Assembly (NCBI RefSeq): GCF_000341025.1
Contig: NZ_ANBF01000127.1
Span: 1-35,134 of the forward strand
Length of the DNA: 35,134 bases
Reading direction: 5' to 3'
DNA from: Nocardiopsis salina YIM 90010
GTDB lineage: Bacteria; Actinomycetota; Actinomycetes; Streptosporangiales; Streptosporangiaceae
Shown: piece after piece, positions 23,175-30,675 of the stretch
Numbering within the stretch: position 1 is the stretch's first letter
Layout of the letters: the number at the start of each line of letters is the position of its first letter
Translations under genes and position numbers: made by a program
Notes under the pieces: model-generated
What the model was told of the DNA's origin: nothing
Seen by the model: only the letters and a program-made list of their open reading frames with translations
Databases searched by the model: none

Positions 23175-24761
23175 GTGGTCGGCTTCACCGCACCGTTCGT
23201 TCTCGCCCCGGAGATGGGTGAACGGGTACTCGGGAGCGTGTTATCGCGACTCGAGTCCGACTTCGGTTGGGTCTACATCTGGTTCGTCCTGGGCCTGGCC
23301 GCCCTGCTGGTGTGGCTCGCATGCAGCCGCTTCGGCAACATCAAGATGGGCAAGCCGGAGGACCGGCCCGAGTTCTCCACCCCCACCTGGCTCGCCATGC
23401 TCTTCACCGCTGCGATCGGCGGCGGCCTCATGTACTGGGGCATCATCGAGTGGGCGCACTACTTCACCGAGCCGCCCTACGGGCTCGAGCCCCGCGGCAC
23501 CGAAGCAGCGGAGTGGGCGTCCACCTACCCGCTGTTCCACTGGGGCCTGACCGCCTGGGCGGTCTTCTGCGTCGCCTCCCTCGCGCTCGCCTACGCGTAC
23601 CACGTGCGCAAGGTCCGCCGGCTGCGGCTCAGCGAGGCCTGCCGCGGCGTCCTCGGCGACCGCGTCGACGGTTGGGCGGGCCACCTCATCGACGTCCTCT
23701 TCGTCCTCGGCATGATCGGTGCCGCCGGTACCTCGCTCGGACTGGCCGTGCCCGCGATCTCCGAGGGCGCTTCCCGCATGCTCGGGGTCGAGGCGACCGC
23801 AGGCCTGAACGCCGTGGTCATCGGCCTCTGGACCCTGCTGTTCGGCGTCAGTGTCTTCTTCGGTCTGCACCACGGCCTCAAGAGACTGGCCAACCTCAAC
23901 CTGTACCTTGCCGCCGCCCTGGGGCTGCTCGTCCTCGTCGTGGGGCCGGCGGTGTTCATTCTGGACACCTTCACCAACAGCGTCGGCATGCTCGCGCAGA
24001 ACATCGTGCGCATGAGCACTTACATGGATCCGATCGGCGGTTCCGGGTTCGAGGAGGCCTGGACGGTCTTCTACTGGGGCTGGTGGATCTCCTACGGCCC
24101 GTTCGTCGGCATGTTCTGCGCGAAGATCTCCAAGGGCCGCACCGTGCGGCAGATCATCATCGGCATGTGCGGGTTCGGCAGCCTCGGCTGCTGGCTGGCC
24201 TTCTCGTTGCTGGGCAACTCCGGTATGGCCTTCGAGCTGCAGGGCACCGCACCGATCGCTGACACCCTGGAAGCGGAAGGCGCTGTACCCGCGATCTTCG
24301 CGACGCTGGAGGCGTTCCCGCTCAGCGGTCTCATCACGGCCCTGTTCCTGGCGCTGCTGCTGATCTTCCTGGCCACGACGCTGGACTCGGCCTCCTACAT
24401 CATGGGTTCGGCCACCTCCAAGGATCTGCCCAACGAGACCGAGCCGGCTCGTGCCAACCGCGTGCTGTGGGCCATGCTCCTGGCCGTGGTCGCGGTGTCG
24501 GTGATGTCGGCCGGTGGCACGGACGCGTTGCAGACCCTGTCGGTCGTGACGGCGTTCCCGTTGATCGCCGTGCTGACCCTGGTCGCGATCTCCCTGGTGC
24601 GCTGGCTGCGCGAGCACGAACGGACCACGGCCGTGGTGGCCGCGAGCGCCACACAGGCCCACGACCCCGAGGCCGAGGACCCGGGGATCACCGCCTCCGG
24701 GCACAGCGGAGCCCCGGACGACGACGGTCGCGGCCGGCCCCCGGCCGAGCCTGTCGGCTGA
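23175..24761 (+). CDS. BCCT-family betaine/carnitine/choline transporter
   Basis: This twelve-helix secondary transporter has the BCCT tryptophan-rich signature EEAWTVFYWGWWISYGPFVG in helix 8. Other family blocks are GGGLMYWGIIEWAHYFTEPP and FFGLHHGLKRLANLNLYLAA. It probably imports L-carnitine or another trimethylammonium compound for the divergent catabolic operon. Coordinates use the first canonical codon, GTG 23175 (528 aa). That start removes half of the first helix and has no ribosome binding site. The homologous frame runs upstream to ATC 23127 (IRWNIDPKVFWPSLILV), a typical BCCT N-terminus, with GGAGGTGA correctly placed. Initiation at ATC, or a mutated or misread ATG/GTG, is therefore likely. 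The C-terminal 45 residues are polar. Confidence 0.9.
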   Translation: MVGFTAPFVLAPEMGERVLGSVLSRLESDFGWVYIWFVLGLAALLVWLACSRFGNIKMGKPEDRPEFSTPTWLAMLFTAAIGGGLMYWGIIEWAHYFTEPPYGLEPRGTEAAEWASTYPLFHWGLTAWAVFCVASLALAYAYHVRKVRRLRLSEACRGVLGDRVDGWAGHLIDVLFVLGMIGAAGTSLGLAVPAISEGASRMLGVEATAGLNAVVIGLWTLLFGVSVFFGLHHGLKRLANLNLYLAAALGLLVLVVGPAVFILDTFTNSVGMLAQNIVRMSTYMDPIGGSGFEEAWTVFYWGWWISYGPFVGMFCAKISKGRTVRQIIIGMCGFGSLGCWLAFSLLGNSGMAFELQGTAPIADTLEAEGAVPAIFATLEAFPLSGLITALFLALLLIFLATTLDSASYIMGSATSKDLPNETEPARANRVLWAMLLAVVAVSVMSAGGTDALQTLSVVTAFPLIAVLTLVAISLVRWLREHERTTAVVAASATQAHDPEAEDPGITASGHSGAPDDDGRGRPPAEPVG

Positions 24762-24793
24762 CTCACACCCCCCCGCCGCCGGGTGCGCCCGGA

Positions 24794-24831
24794 ACCGGAG
24801 GGCGTCGGACCGCGGTCCGACGCCCTCCGGT
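24794..24831 (+). terminator. Perfect 38-bp palindromic terminator after the BCCT gene
   Basis: The sequence from ACCGGAGGGC to GCCCTCCGGT is fully self-complementary, about 17 bp of stem with a minimal GCGC loop region. It begins about 33 nt after the stop codon and separates the transporter from the PadR promoter. Confidence 0.85.
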
Positions 24832-24864
24832 CGTGTGCGGGGGCGATCGCCTCTTCCCGGGCAT

Positions 24865-24896
24865 CTATACATCGCGAGTATACTTCGTGTGTATAG
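24865..24896. promoter_or_regulatory. PadR operator/promoter with three hexamers at 13-bp spacing
   Basis: CTATAC (24865), GTATAC (24878) and GTATAG (24891) are spaced exactly 13 bp apart and form one symmetric 32-bp array centred on the palindrome GTATAC. It is A/T-rich in a GC-rich setting. TATAGT (24892-24897) can serve as a -10 box, which would put the transcript start within a few bases of the PadR ATG. Autoregulation of padR and the ABC genes is inferred. Confidence 0.65.
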
Positions 24897-24904
24897 TCAG
24901 AGGC

Positions 24905-25435
24905 ATGTCTGCACTGGGACCCACGTTCCTGGGGCTGCTCGAGAGCCGGCCCCAGCACGGTTACGACCTCAAACGCGCCTACGACGAACACTTCGCGACC
25001 AAGCGCCCGCTCGCTTACGGACAGGTGTACGCGACCTTGTCCCGGCTCCTCAAGAACGGCCTCGTCGAGGTCGCCGCCACCGAGGCCGGGGGCGGTCCCG
25101 AGCGCAAGCGCTACGCCGTCACCGACGCCGGCGTCACCGACGTCGAACAGTGGCTGGGCCGCCCCGAGAGCCCGGAGCCCTACCTCCAGAGTGCCCTGTA
25201 CACCAAGGTCGTGCTCGCCCTGCTCACCGGCCGCCCCGCCGACGAGATCCTCGACGTGCAACGGGCCGAACACCTGCGGCAGATGCGCGAGCTCACTCGC
25301 CGCAAGGCCGACGGCGATCTCGGCGACCAGCTCATCTGCGACCACGCGCTCTTCCACCTCGAGGCCGACCTGCGCTGGCTCGAACTGACCGCGGCACGCC
25401 TGAACGAGCTGTCCGGGGAGGTCCGCGGCCGATGA
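24905..25435 (+). CDS. PadR family transcriptional regulator
   Basis: This 176-residue protein has an N-terminal PadR winged helix (FLGLLESRPQHGYDLKRAYD, YGQVYATLSRLLKNGLVEV, KRYAVTDAG) and a C-terminal Vir-C-type helical dimerisation domain (from about 95). ATG 24905 is close to the -10-like box, so the mRNA may be leaderless or nearly so. The stop overlaps the ABC ATPase start (ATGA), giving tight coupling. PadR regulators beside ABC exporters usually repress the exporter and bind its hydrophobic substrates; that ligand role is inference here. Confidence 0.93.
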   Translation: MSALGPTFLGLLESRPQHGYDLKRAYDEHFATKRPLAYGQVYATLSRLLKNGLVEVAATEAGGGPERKRYAVTDAGVTDVEQWLGRPESPEPYLQSALYTKVVLALLTGRPADEILDVQRAEHLRQMRELTRRKADGDLGDQLICDHALFHLEADLRWLELTAARLNELSGEVRGR

Positions 25436-26157
25436 CACAGCCCACCTCACGAGCGGAGACCGTCGGCCCGGGGGCGCGGGGACCGCTGCTCTCCGCATAC
25501 GGGCTCAGCAAGGCCTTCGGCCCCACCCAGGCACTGACTGCGGCCTCCCTGACCCTCGCGGAGGGTGAGATCGTCGCGCTCATGGGCCCTTCGGGCTCGG
25601 GCAAGTCGACGTTCCTGCACTGCCTCGCCGGGATCGTCCGTCCCGATGCCGGACGCGTCGACTACGCCGGCACCGACCTCGCCCGGGCAGCCGACACCCG
25701 GCTCAGTGCACTGCGCCGCACCGAGTTCGGGTTCCTCTTCCAGTTCGGCCAACTCGTCCCGGAACTCTCCTGCGTCGAGAACGTTGCGCTGCCCCTCCGG
25801 CTCGGCGGACAGAGGCGCCGGGCGGCCGAACGCGAGGCCCTGCGGCTCATGGAGCACCTGGACGTGGCGGACGTGGCCCGCAGACGTCCCGGTGCGTGCT
25901 CCGGCGGACAGGGCCAGCGGGTCGCGGCCGCCCGTGCCCTCGTCACACGGCCCCGGGTCGTCTTCGCCGACGAACCCACCGGTGCGCTCGACTCGCTCAA
26001 CGGGGAGAAGGTGCTGCGCCTGCTCACCGACACCGCACGTGAGAACGGCAGCTCGGTGCTCCTGGTGACACACGAAGCCCGTGTGGCCGCCTACGCCGAC
26101 CGCGAGGTCATCGTGCGCGACGGGCGTACCCTCGACGTCGCCGGGGGTGCACGGTGA
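25432..26157 (+). CDS. ABC transporter ATP-binding protein (MacB/LolD type)
   Basis: This 241-residue ATPase has Walker A GPSGSGKST, Q-loop FLFQFGQL, signature CSGGQGQRVAAARAL, Walker B VVFADEPTGALDS and H-loop LVTHEARVAAYAD. The NGEKVLRLLTDTARENGSSV region is typical of ATPases that drive FtsX/MacB-like permeases rather than importers. It overlaps PadR upstream and the permease downstream by 4 nt each. The signature has Cys before SGGQ instead of Leu. It probably powers the adjacent FtsX-like protein. Confidence 0.95.
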   Translation: MTQPTSRAETVGPGARGPLLSAYGLSKAFGPTQALTAASLTLAEGEIVALMGPSGSGKSTFLHCLAGIVRPDAGRVDYAGTDLARAADTRLSALRRTEFGFLFQFGQLVPELSCVENVALPLRLGGQRRRAAEREALRLMEHLDVADVARRRPGACSGGQGQRVAAARALVTRPRVVFADEPTGALDSLNGEKVLRLLTDTARENGSSVLLVTHEARVAAYADREVIVRDGRTLDVAGGAR

Positions 26158-28466
26158 GGCCCTCGTCGTGGAACGACCTGATGATCGGGGTCCGCCTGTC
26201 CCTGACCGGCGGTCGCGAGAACATCGTCCGTACCTGCCTGACCGCGGTCGGCGTCGGTGTGGCCACGGCCATGCTGCTCCTGGCCGCGTCGCTGCCGACG
26301 ATCCTGGACCGCATCGACGAGCGCTCGACCTCCCCGTACAACGTCGACGGGCTCGAGGACCCGCCGCCGGGCGACGACACCGCGCTGGTCGGGGGCTCGC
26401 TGGTCAACGCCGACCACCGGGGCACCCTCGTCACGGGGTGGGTGGTCGAGGCCGAGGGGGAACGGGCACCCGCACCGCCCGGCGTCGACGAAGTACCGGA
26501 TCCCGGGGAGATGGTGGTCTCGCCCGCTCTGGCCGAACGGCTCGACGACCCGGAGAACGAGGCGCTGCAACGCCGGCTCGACCACCCCGTGGTGGGCCAG
26601 ATCGAGCAGGAAGGTCTGAGCGGACCCCACGAGCTCGTCTACTACCTGGGACACGAGGGCCTGGAACACGACGGCGCTTCGGTGGTGCGACTGGACTCCT
26701 TCGGCGGAGGCGGGGAGCCCTACGACCTCGGCGGGCCGGTCGTCCTGCTGCTGGGCGTGGTCGGCACGGTCGTGATGCTGACCCCGGTGGTGGTCTTCCT
26801 CAGCGCCGCCGTGCGGTTCGGCGGGCAGGCACGGGACCGCAGATTGGCGGCGGTGAGGCTCATGGGCGCCGACCGCGTCTCCACCCGTCGGATCGCGGTG
26901 GGGGAGACCCTGGTCGGGGTCCTGCTCGGGATGCTGCTCGGTGGGATGCTCTTCCTGGCGGGGCGCCCGTTCGCGGAGCTCGTACCCATCGACGACGGTG
27001 TGTTCGCCTCCGACGTGGTGCCGGTGCCCGCGCTCGCCGCCCTGGTCCTGGTGCTCGTCCCGCTGATCGCCTTGTGGGTGGTGCTGCTCGCCGTGCGCGG
27101 TGTGGCCGCGGAGCCGCTCGGCGTCGTGCGCAGCGCCGAACGCAGCCGCCCTCGGCTGTGGTGGAGGCTCCTGCTGCCGGTGATCGGCGGAGCCCTGCTC
27201 TACGCCGGGCTCGGGCCGTACGTGTTCGGGACCACGACGGTCAACTGGGTGGTCCTGGTCTCGGTCGGCCTCCTCATGGTGCTCCTCGGAACGACGGCCG
27301 TGCTCCCGTGGCTGCTCGACCGGACCGTGCGGATGCTGCCGTCGAGCCCGCTCTCCCTCCAGATCGCCCGCCGCCGCATGGCGTCCGGGGGCGGCGGTCC
27401 GACCCGTGCGGTGAACGGGATCGTCGTGACCGTTGCCGGGGCGATCGCACTCCTGACCCTGCTCAACGGGGCCGAGTCGACCGAGAGGGAAGGGGCGGAC
27501 CCGGAGCAGGAACTGTCGGTGGGGATGACCCCGGACGAGGACCCCTACGAGCAGGTGAACCTGAGCGGCGAACCGCGAGTGGGTGACCCCGAGGCGGTCT
27601 TCGAGAGTGAGAGCGCGGTCGAGGAGGCCGTGCTCGTGCAGGAGATCCACGCGGAGACCGGTTCCGGCGAGGTCGGTCGGATCCTGGTCGCCGGCTGTGC
27701 GTCACTGGAGCGGATCACGGACCTGCCACCCTGTGAGCCCGGTGACGTCTTCGCCACCGCAGGGGCCGGGATGGAACCGGGGTCCGAGGTGGGGATCGGT
27801 GACCGAGAGCCGTCCACGCCCTGGACCGTTCCGGACCTCACCGTGTTGGAGTCGGGGGTGGCCGGGGTGCGCTTCGGTGAGGAGGCGCTGCTCGCAACAC
27901 CCGAGGCCGTGGCGCAGGCCGGTGCCGAGGTCGACGAGGAGGTGGAACGCGCGGTCCTGTTGCGGTTGGACGACAGCCACCCGGACGCCCGCGAACAGAT
28001 GCTGGCCGCCGCCGGCACGGTGGACCCCACCGCCCACGTCGATCCGCTACCCCTCCACGCCACCCACTCGGCGCTCGACAACATGAAACTCATGCTGCTC
28101 GCCGGCGCGATCGCCTGCCTGCTCATGGTCGTGGCGGGGGTGACGGTCGGGACGGTGGAACAGGTTCGCGAACGCCGCCGGGTGCATGCCGTCCTCACCG
28201 CGTTCGGCACCCGGCGCAGGACGCTCGTGGCATCGGTGCTGTGGCAGACGGCGGTGCCCGTGGCTCTCGGTGTGGTGACCGCGTGTGTGTTCGGCCTGGC
28301 CCTGGGCGCGCTCCTGGTCGGCGCGGCCGAGTTGCCGATGGATACCGACGCGGGTGAGATCGCGCTCCTGGTCGCGGCGGGCGCCGGTGCGGTCCTCGTG
28401 GCGACGCTGGTCACCGTGCCGCTCCTGCTGCGCACGATGCGCCCGGACGGGCTGCGCTCGGAGTGA
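26154..28466 (+). CDS. FtsX-like ABC transporter permease
   Basis: This 770-residue membrane protein starts at GTG 26154 in a 4-nt overlap with the ATPase stop. One helix is near the N-terminus (CLTAVGVGVATAMLLLAASL), then an extracytoplasmic domain. The first FtsX block (VVLLLGVVGTVVMLTPVVVF, then RRIAVGETLVGVLLGMLLGG) follows, then a central pair of helices (VVLVSVGLLMVLLGTTAVLP). A second acidic external domain comes next, and a C-terminal FtsX block (MLLAGAIACLLMVVAGVTVG, RRTLVASVLWQTAVPVALGV). The duplicated layout is typical of actinomycete exporters or mechanotransmission ABC proteins. Substrate unknown; lipids, peptides or antibiotics are possibilities. Confidence 0.9.
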   Translation: MRPSSWNDLMIGVRLSLTGGRENIVRTCLTAVGVGVATAMLLLAASLPTILDRIDERSTSPYNVDGLEDPPPGDDTALVGGSLVNADHRGTLVTGWVVEAEGERAPAPPGVDEVPDPGEMVVSPALAERLDDPENEALQRRLDHPVVGQIEQEGLSGPHELVYYLGHEGLEHDGASVVRLDSFGGGGEPYDLGGPVVLLLGVVGTVVMLTPVVVFLSAAVRFGGQARDRRLAAVRLMGADRVSTRRIAVGETLVGVLLGMLLGGMLFLAGRPFAELVPIDDGVFASDVVPVPALAALVLVLVPLIALWVVLLAVRGVAAEPLGVVRSAERSRPRLWWRLLLPVIGGALLYAGLGPYVFGTTTVNWVVLVSVGLLMVLLGTTAVLPWLLDRTVRMLPSSPLSLQIARRRMASGGGGPTRAVNGIVVTVAGAIALLTLLNGAESTEREGADPEQELSVGMTPDEDPYEQVNLSGEPRVGDPEAVFESESAVEEAVLVQEIHAETGSGEVGRILVAGCASLERITDLPPCEPGDVFATAGAGMEPGSEVGIGDREPSTPWTVPDLTVLESGVAGVRFGEEALLATPEAVAQAGAEVDEEVERAVLLRLDDSHPDAREQMLAAAGTVDPTAHVDPLPLHATHSALDNMKLMLLAGAIACLLMVVAGVTVGTVEQVRERRRVHAVLTAFGTRRRTLVASVLWQTAVPVALGVVTACVFGLALGALLVGAAELPMDTDAGEIALLVAAGAGAVLVATLVTVPLLLRTMRPDGLRSE

Positions 28467-28477
28467 CCGGACCGGGT

Positions 28478-28500
28478 CCGGGGCCGGGATCAGGCCCCGG
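28478..28500. terminator. Terminator between the convergent permease and small membrane genes
   Basis: A perfect 8-bp stem, CCGGGGCC/GGCCCCGG, has a 7-nt loop. It starts 12 nt after the permease stop and includes the stop codon of the convergent small gene (28490-28492). Confidence 0.7.
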
Positions 28501-28726
28501 GCCCCTCGGTCGGCCTCGGTTCGCGCGGTTCGCCGCGCAGATACCCGGTGACGAGCCCGGACAGCAGAGCGCTCGCCGGCACCGCGACCGCGACACACGC
28601 CCACACCGGCCACTCGGTGAACGCGCCGAGCAGGGCGCTCGCGAGCAGGCACAGCACGATGGCGCGCGGCAGGCGTGACGCGGGGCGCGGCCGAACCGGG
28701 TGCATCGGCTGGGGCGGGGTGTCCAT
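28490..28726 (-). CDS. Small two-helix membrane protein of unknown function
   Basis: This protein has 78 residues from ATG 28726, with AAGGAG 8 nt upstream. Two hydrophobic segments are evident (RAIVLCLLASALLGAF and VWACVAVAVPASALLSGLV) between a Pro-rich N-terminus and a charged C-terminal tail. It was not recognised as a named family. It lies just downstream of the VOC gene on the same strand (35 bp gap), so co-transcription is possible. Confidence 0.68.
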   Translation of the reverse strand: MDTPPQPMHPVRPRPASRLPRAIVLCLLASALLGAFTEWPVWACVAVAVPASALLSGLVTGYLRGEPREPRPTEGPGA

Positions 28727-28761
28727 GGTGGCGGCTCCTTCGCCGTGAGGTGGTTCCACCA

Positions 28762-29115
28762 TCATCCCCAGGTCGCGGTGTCGGGGTCCAATCCGTGGCG
28801 GCGGGCGTTGGCTTCGACGGTGTTCCACGGGGTCTTCGCCGGGCCGGACGTGCACGCGGGGCGCAGCTTCTCGCAGGCCTGCGCGATCTCCTCGACCTGG
28901 TCGAGCACGCAGGAAAAGCTCAGCGTCACCCCGGTGGTGCCGCCCACTGCACCGGGTTCGCGCTCGGGGACCAGGAGGACGTCCCGGAACGCCCACCTCC
29001 GCAAGTGGATGATCTGCCCCGGAACGGAGAAGAAGTCGAAGAACCCCAGATCCTCCGTCCAGAACTCGGCGGACCAGTCGAGGTCGGCCGTCTCCACGGT
29101 GGCGAAGGCGGGCAT
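28762..29115 (-). CDS. VOC-family (glyoxalase/bleomycin-resistance fold) protein, possibly N-terminally frameshifted
   Basis: This 117-residue protein has the VOC opening MPAFATVETADLDWSAEFW, a central IIHLRRWAFRDVLLV strand and the second half beginning VTLSFSCVLDQVEEIAQ, a single paired beta-alpha-beta module set. The frame stays open upstream (residues PPELFNGLYG directly precede the Met) to a stop without any start codon. A plausible start in another frame (MSNGTGLFPAFSMSP, about 29216) could join it through one shift in a C-rich run. The reaction cannot be told; metal ligands are not obvious. Confidence 0.72.
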   Translation of the reverse strand: MPAFATVETADLDWSAEFWTEDLGFFDFFSVPGQIIHLRRWAFRDVLLVPEREPGAVGGTTGVTLSFSCVLDQVEEIAQACEKLRPACTSGPAKTPWNTVEANARRHGLDPDTATWG

Positions 29116-29367
29116 GCCGTAGAGGCCGTTGAAGAGCTCCGGCGGTGCGGCGCCGGGGGTCGGGTCGGCACGGGGCTCATGCTGAAGGCTGGGAAAAGGC
29201 CGGTTCCGTTGCTCATGGGTTCAGCCTGTGGCCTCACGCGGCGTGAGGGTCAAGGCCTCATTCCCGGGCGAGTGAACCCACGGGTGCGGGGAACCACTCC
29301 TCGTGTCGCACCGATTCCCCCGAACGGCGGCCTTCCCCGCGGGCCGGGCCCGCCTGGAGAGCAGGAC

Positions 29368-29880
29368 ATGTTCCGCATGCGCAAGGCGACCGCCGCCGAC
29401 ACCGCCGCCGTGGCCGACATGATCCGTGCGCGCTGCTCCTGGCTGGAGCACCGCGGCCTGCCGTCCCTCAGGGAGGACGCCGACGACCTCGCCGGTCAGG
29501 CCCGGCACGGGTTCATGTGGCTCCTGTGCACCGACCCCGGGAACTCCGCCGAACCGGAGGACGTCGTCGGCTGCACGACGGTGCTCGACCGCCCGGCCAC
29601 CGAGGGCTGGGCCGAGGCGGAACGCGCCGGTGACGACGCGCTCCACCTCTTCTCCACCGTCACGCACCCCGAGTACCGGGGTCTGCGCCCGGGCGCCGTC
29701 ATCTCCCGCTGGGCCGCACGCCAGGCCGCCCACCAGGGGCGGGCGTGGCTCCGGTTGAGCTGCGTCGGCCCGGAGCTCGCCCGTCACTACCGGGACCAGG
29801 GGTTCACGACGGTGCGGGAGTTCGCCACCGGGGACGACACCCTGTTCCTGCTGGAGTGTCGCACCGGCTTCGCCCCCTGA
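29368..29880 (+). CDS. GNAT-family N-acetyltransferase
   Basis: This 170-residue acetyltransferase begins MFRMRKATAADTAAVADMIR. The acetyl-CoA region is STVTHPEYRGLRPGAVISRW, the family R-x-x-G-x-G/A motif with Leu-Arg-Pro-Gly. The late helix SCVGPELARHYRDQGFTTV is the usual beta5-alpha4 of GNAT proteins. ATG 29368 is preceded by GGAGAGCAGG. Its last 94 bp are overlapped by the antisense continuation of ureD. The substrate is unknown. Confidence 0.87.
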   Translation: MFRMRKATAADTAAVADMIRARCSWLEHRGLPSLREDADDLAGQARHGFMWLLCTDPGNSAEPEDVVGCTTVLDRPATEGWAEAERAGDDALHLFSTVTHPEYRGLRPGAVISRWAARQAAHQGRAWLRLSCVGPELARHYRDQGFTTVREFATGDDTLFLLECRTGFAP

Positions 29881-30635
29881 CGCCGGTCAGAGGTTGCGCT
29901 CGGCCCACCGGCGCGGCCTTCATACCCGGACGGGTCGGCAAAGGCCGCCTTCCAGTTCTCCCAGGTACCGGCGACCGCGGATTCCGCCTCGTGCGCCTGG
30001 CCGGCCAGCGCCCGTGCGAGGGCGCCGGGGCCGTGCAGCAGGGTCTCCCCGGGGCCCGACGCACGTTCCGGCCGGGCACCGAGCAGGAAGGTGGAGGCCA
30101 GGACCCGGTGCCCGCCCATGACCCCCGGGACCTCGGCCGAGCCCGGACCGCGCAGGTCCAGGTCCTCCACCAGCACGGGCCGCCCGTCGACGCGGCCCTC
30201 CACCGACGATCGCAGTGGACCGCCGGCGGCCTCGTAGCTCCGGCCGAGCACCAGCGTCTCGTGGACCAGCGCGCGGCCGCTGCCGGCCACGTCGACCCGG
30301 GTCCGCCTGGTTACGTCGGCCCCGGCCGAGACCACGAACGGGGCGCTCCGCCACACCAGACAGCCGCCGTCGCCCACCCGGAGGTCGGCCCGCCAACTCG
30401 CGGGACCGGCACCCCGGGTGTCGTAAGCGACGACCCCGGACGGTTCGACCAACTCCAGCCACACACCCCGGCCGACCGTGATCTCCATCCGCAGGTGGTC
30501 CCCGGTCAGCAACAGCGCGTAGGTGCCCACCAGGGCCACGCGTGCGGTGTCACCGCGCACCCCGAGCGGCTGGGCGCGCAGGTACGTGCCGCCGGACAGA
30601 TCGGTCAGGCGCACCCGGCCGCCCACGCGCTCCAC
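29787..30635 (-). CDS. ureD: Urease accessory protein UreD, irregular at both ends
   Basis: UreD (UreH) forms the scaffold that, with UreF and UreG, delivers nickel and CO2 to apo-urease. The body is typical: RVGGRVRLTDLSGGTYLRAQ, VALVGTYALLLTGDHLRMEI, GAGPASWRADLRVGDGGCLV. Both ends are odd. No ATG/GTG/TTG occurs in frame between the ureG stop and GTG 30635, and the GTG that overlaps the ureG stop (30679) is one base out of frame. At the 3' end the frame runs through the 21-bp repeat (29887-29907) and ends 94 bp inside the convergent GNAT gene. The last 35 residues are thus probably not native. A frameshift at each end, or junction damage, would explain this. Confidence 0.82.
   Translation of the reverse strand: MERVGGRVRLTDLSGGTYLRAQPLGVRGDTARVALVGTYALLLTGDHLRMEITVGRGVWLELVEPSGVVAYDTRGAGPASWRADLRVGDGGCLVWRSAPFVVSAGADVTRRTRVDVAGSGRALVHETLVLGRSYEAAGGPLRSSVEGRVDGRPVLVEDLDLRGPGSAEVPGVMGGHRVLASTFLLGARPERASGPGETLLHGPGALARALAGQAHEAESAVAGTWENWKAAFADPSGYEGRAGGPSATSDRRQGAKPVRHSSRNRVSSPVANSRTVVNPWSR
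29887..29907. repeat. 21-bp direct repeat, left copy
   Basis: This 21-bp sequence (TCAGAGGTTG...CTCGGCCCA) is identical to 35044-35064; the bases on either side differ. Both copies can be read on the minus strand as WAERNL followed by a stop, and weaker similarity (TACCCGG) continues to the right of each. The urease operon lies between the copies. Confidence 0.85.
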
Positions 30636-30675
30636 GGTGATGCGGGCCGGAATCGATTCGTTGATCGACGACCGC

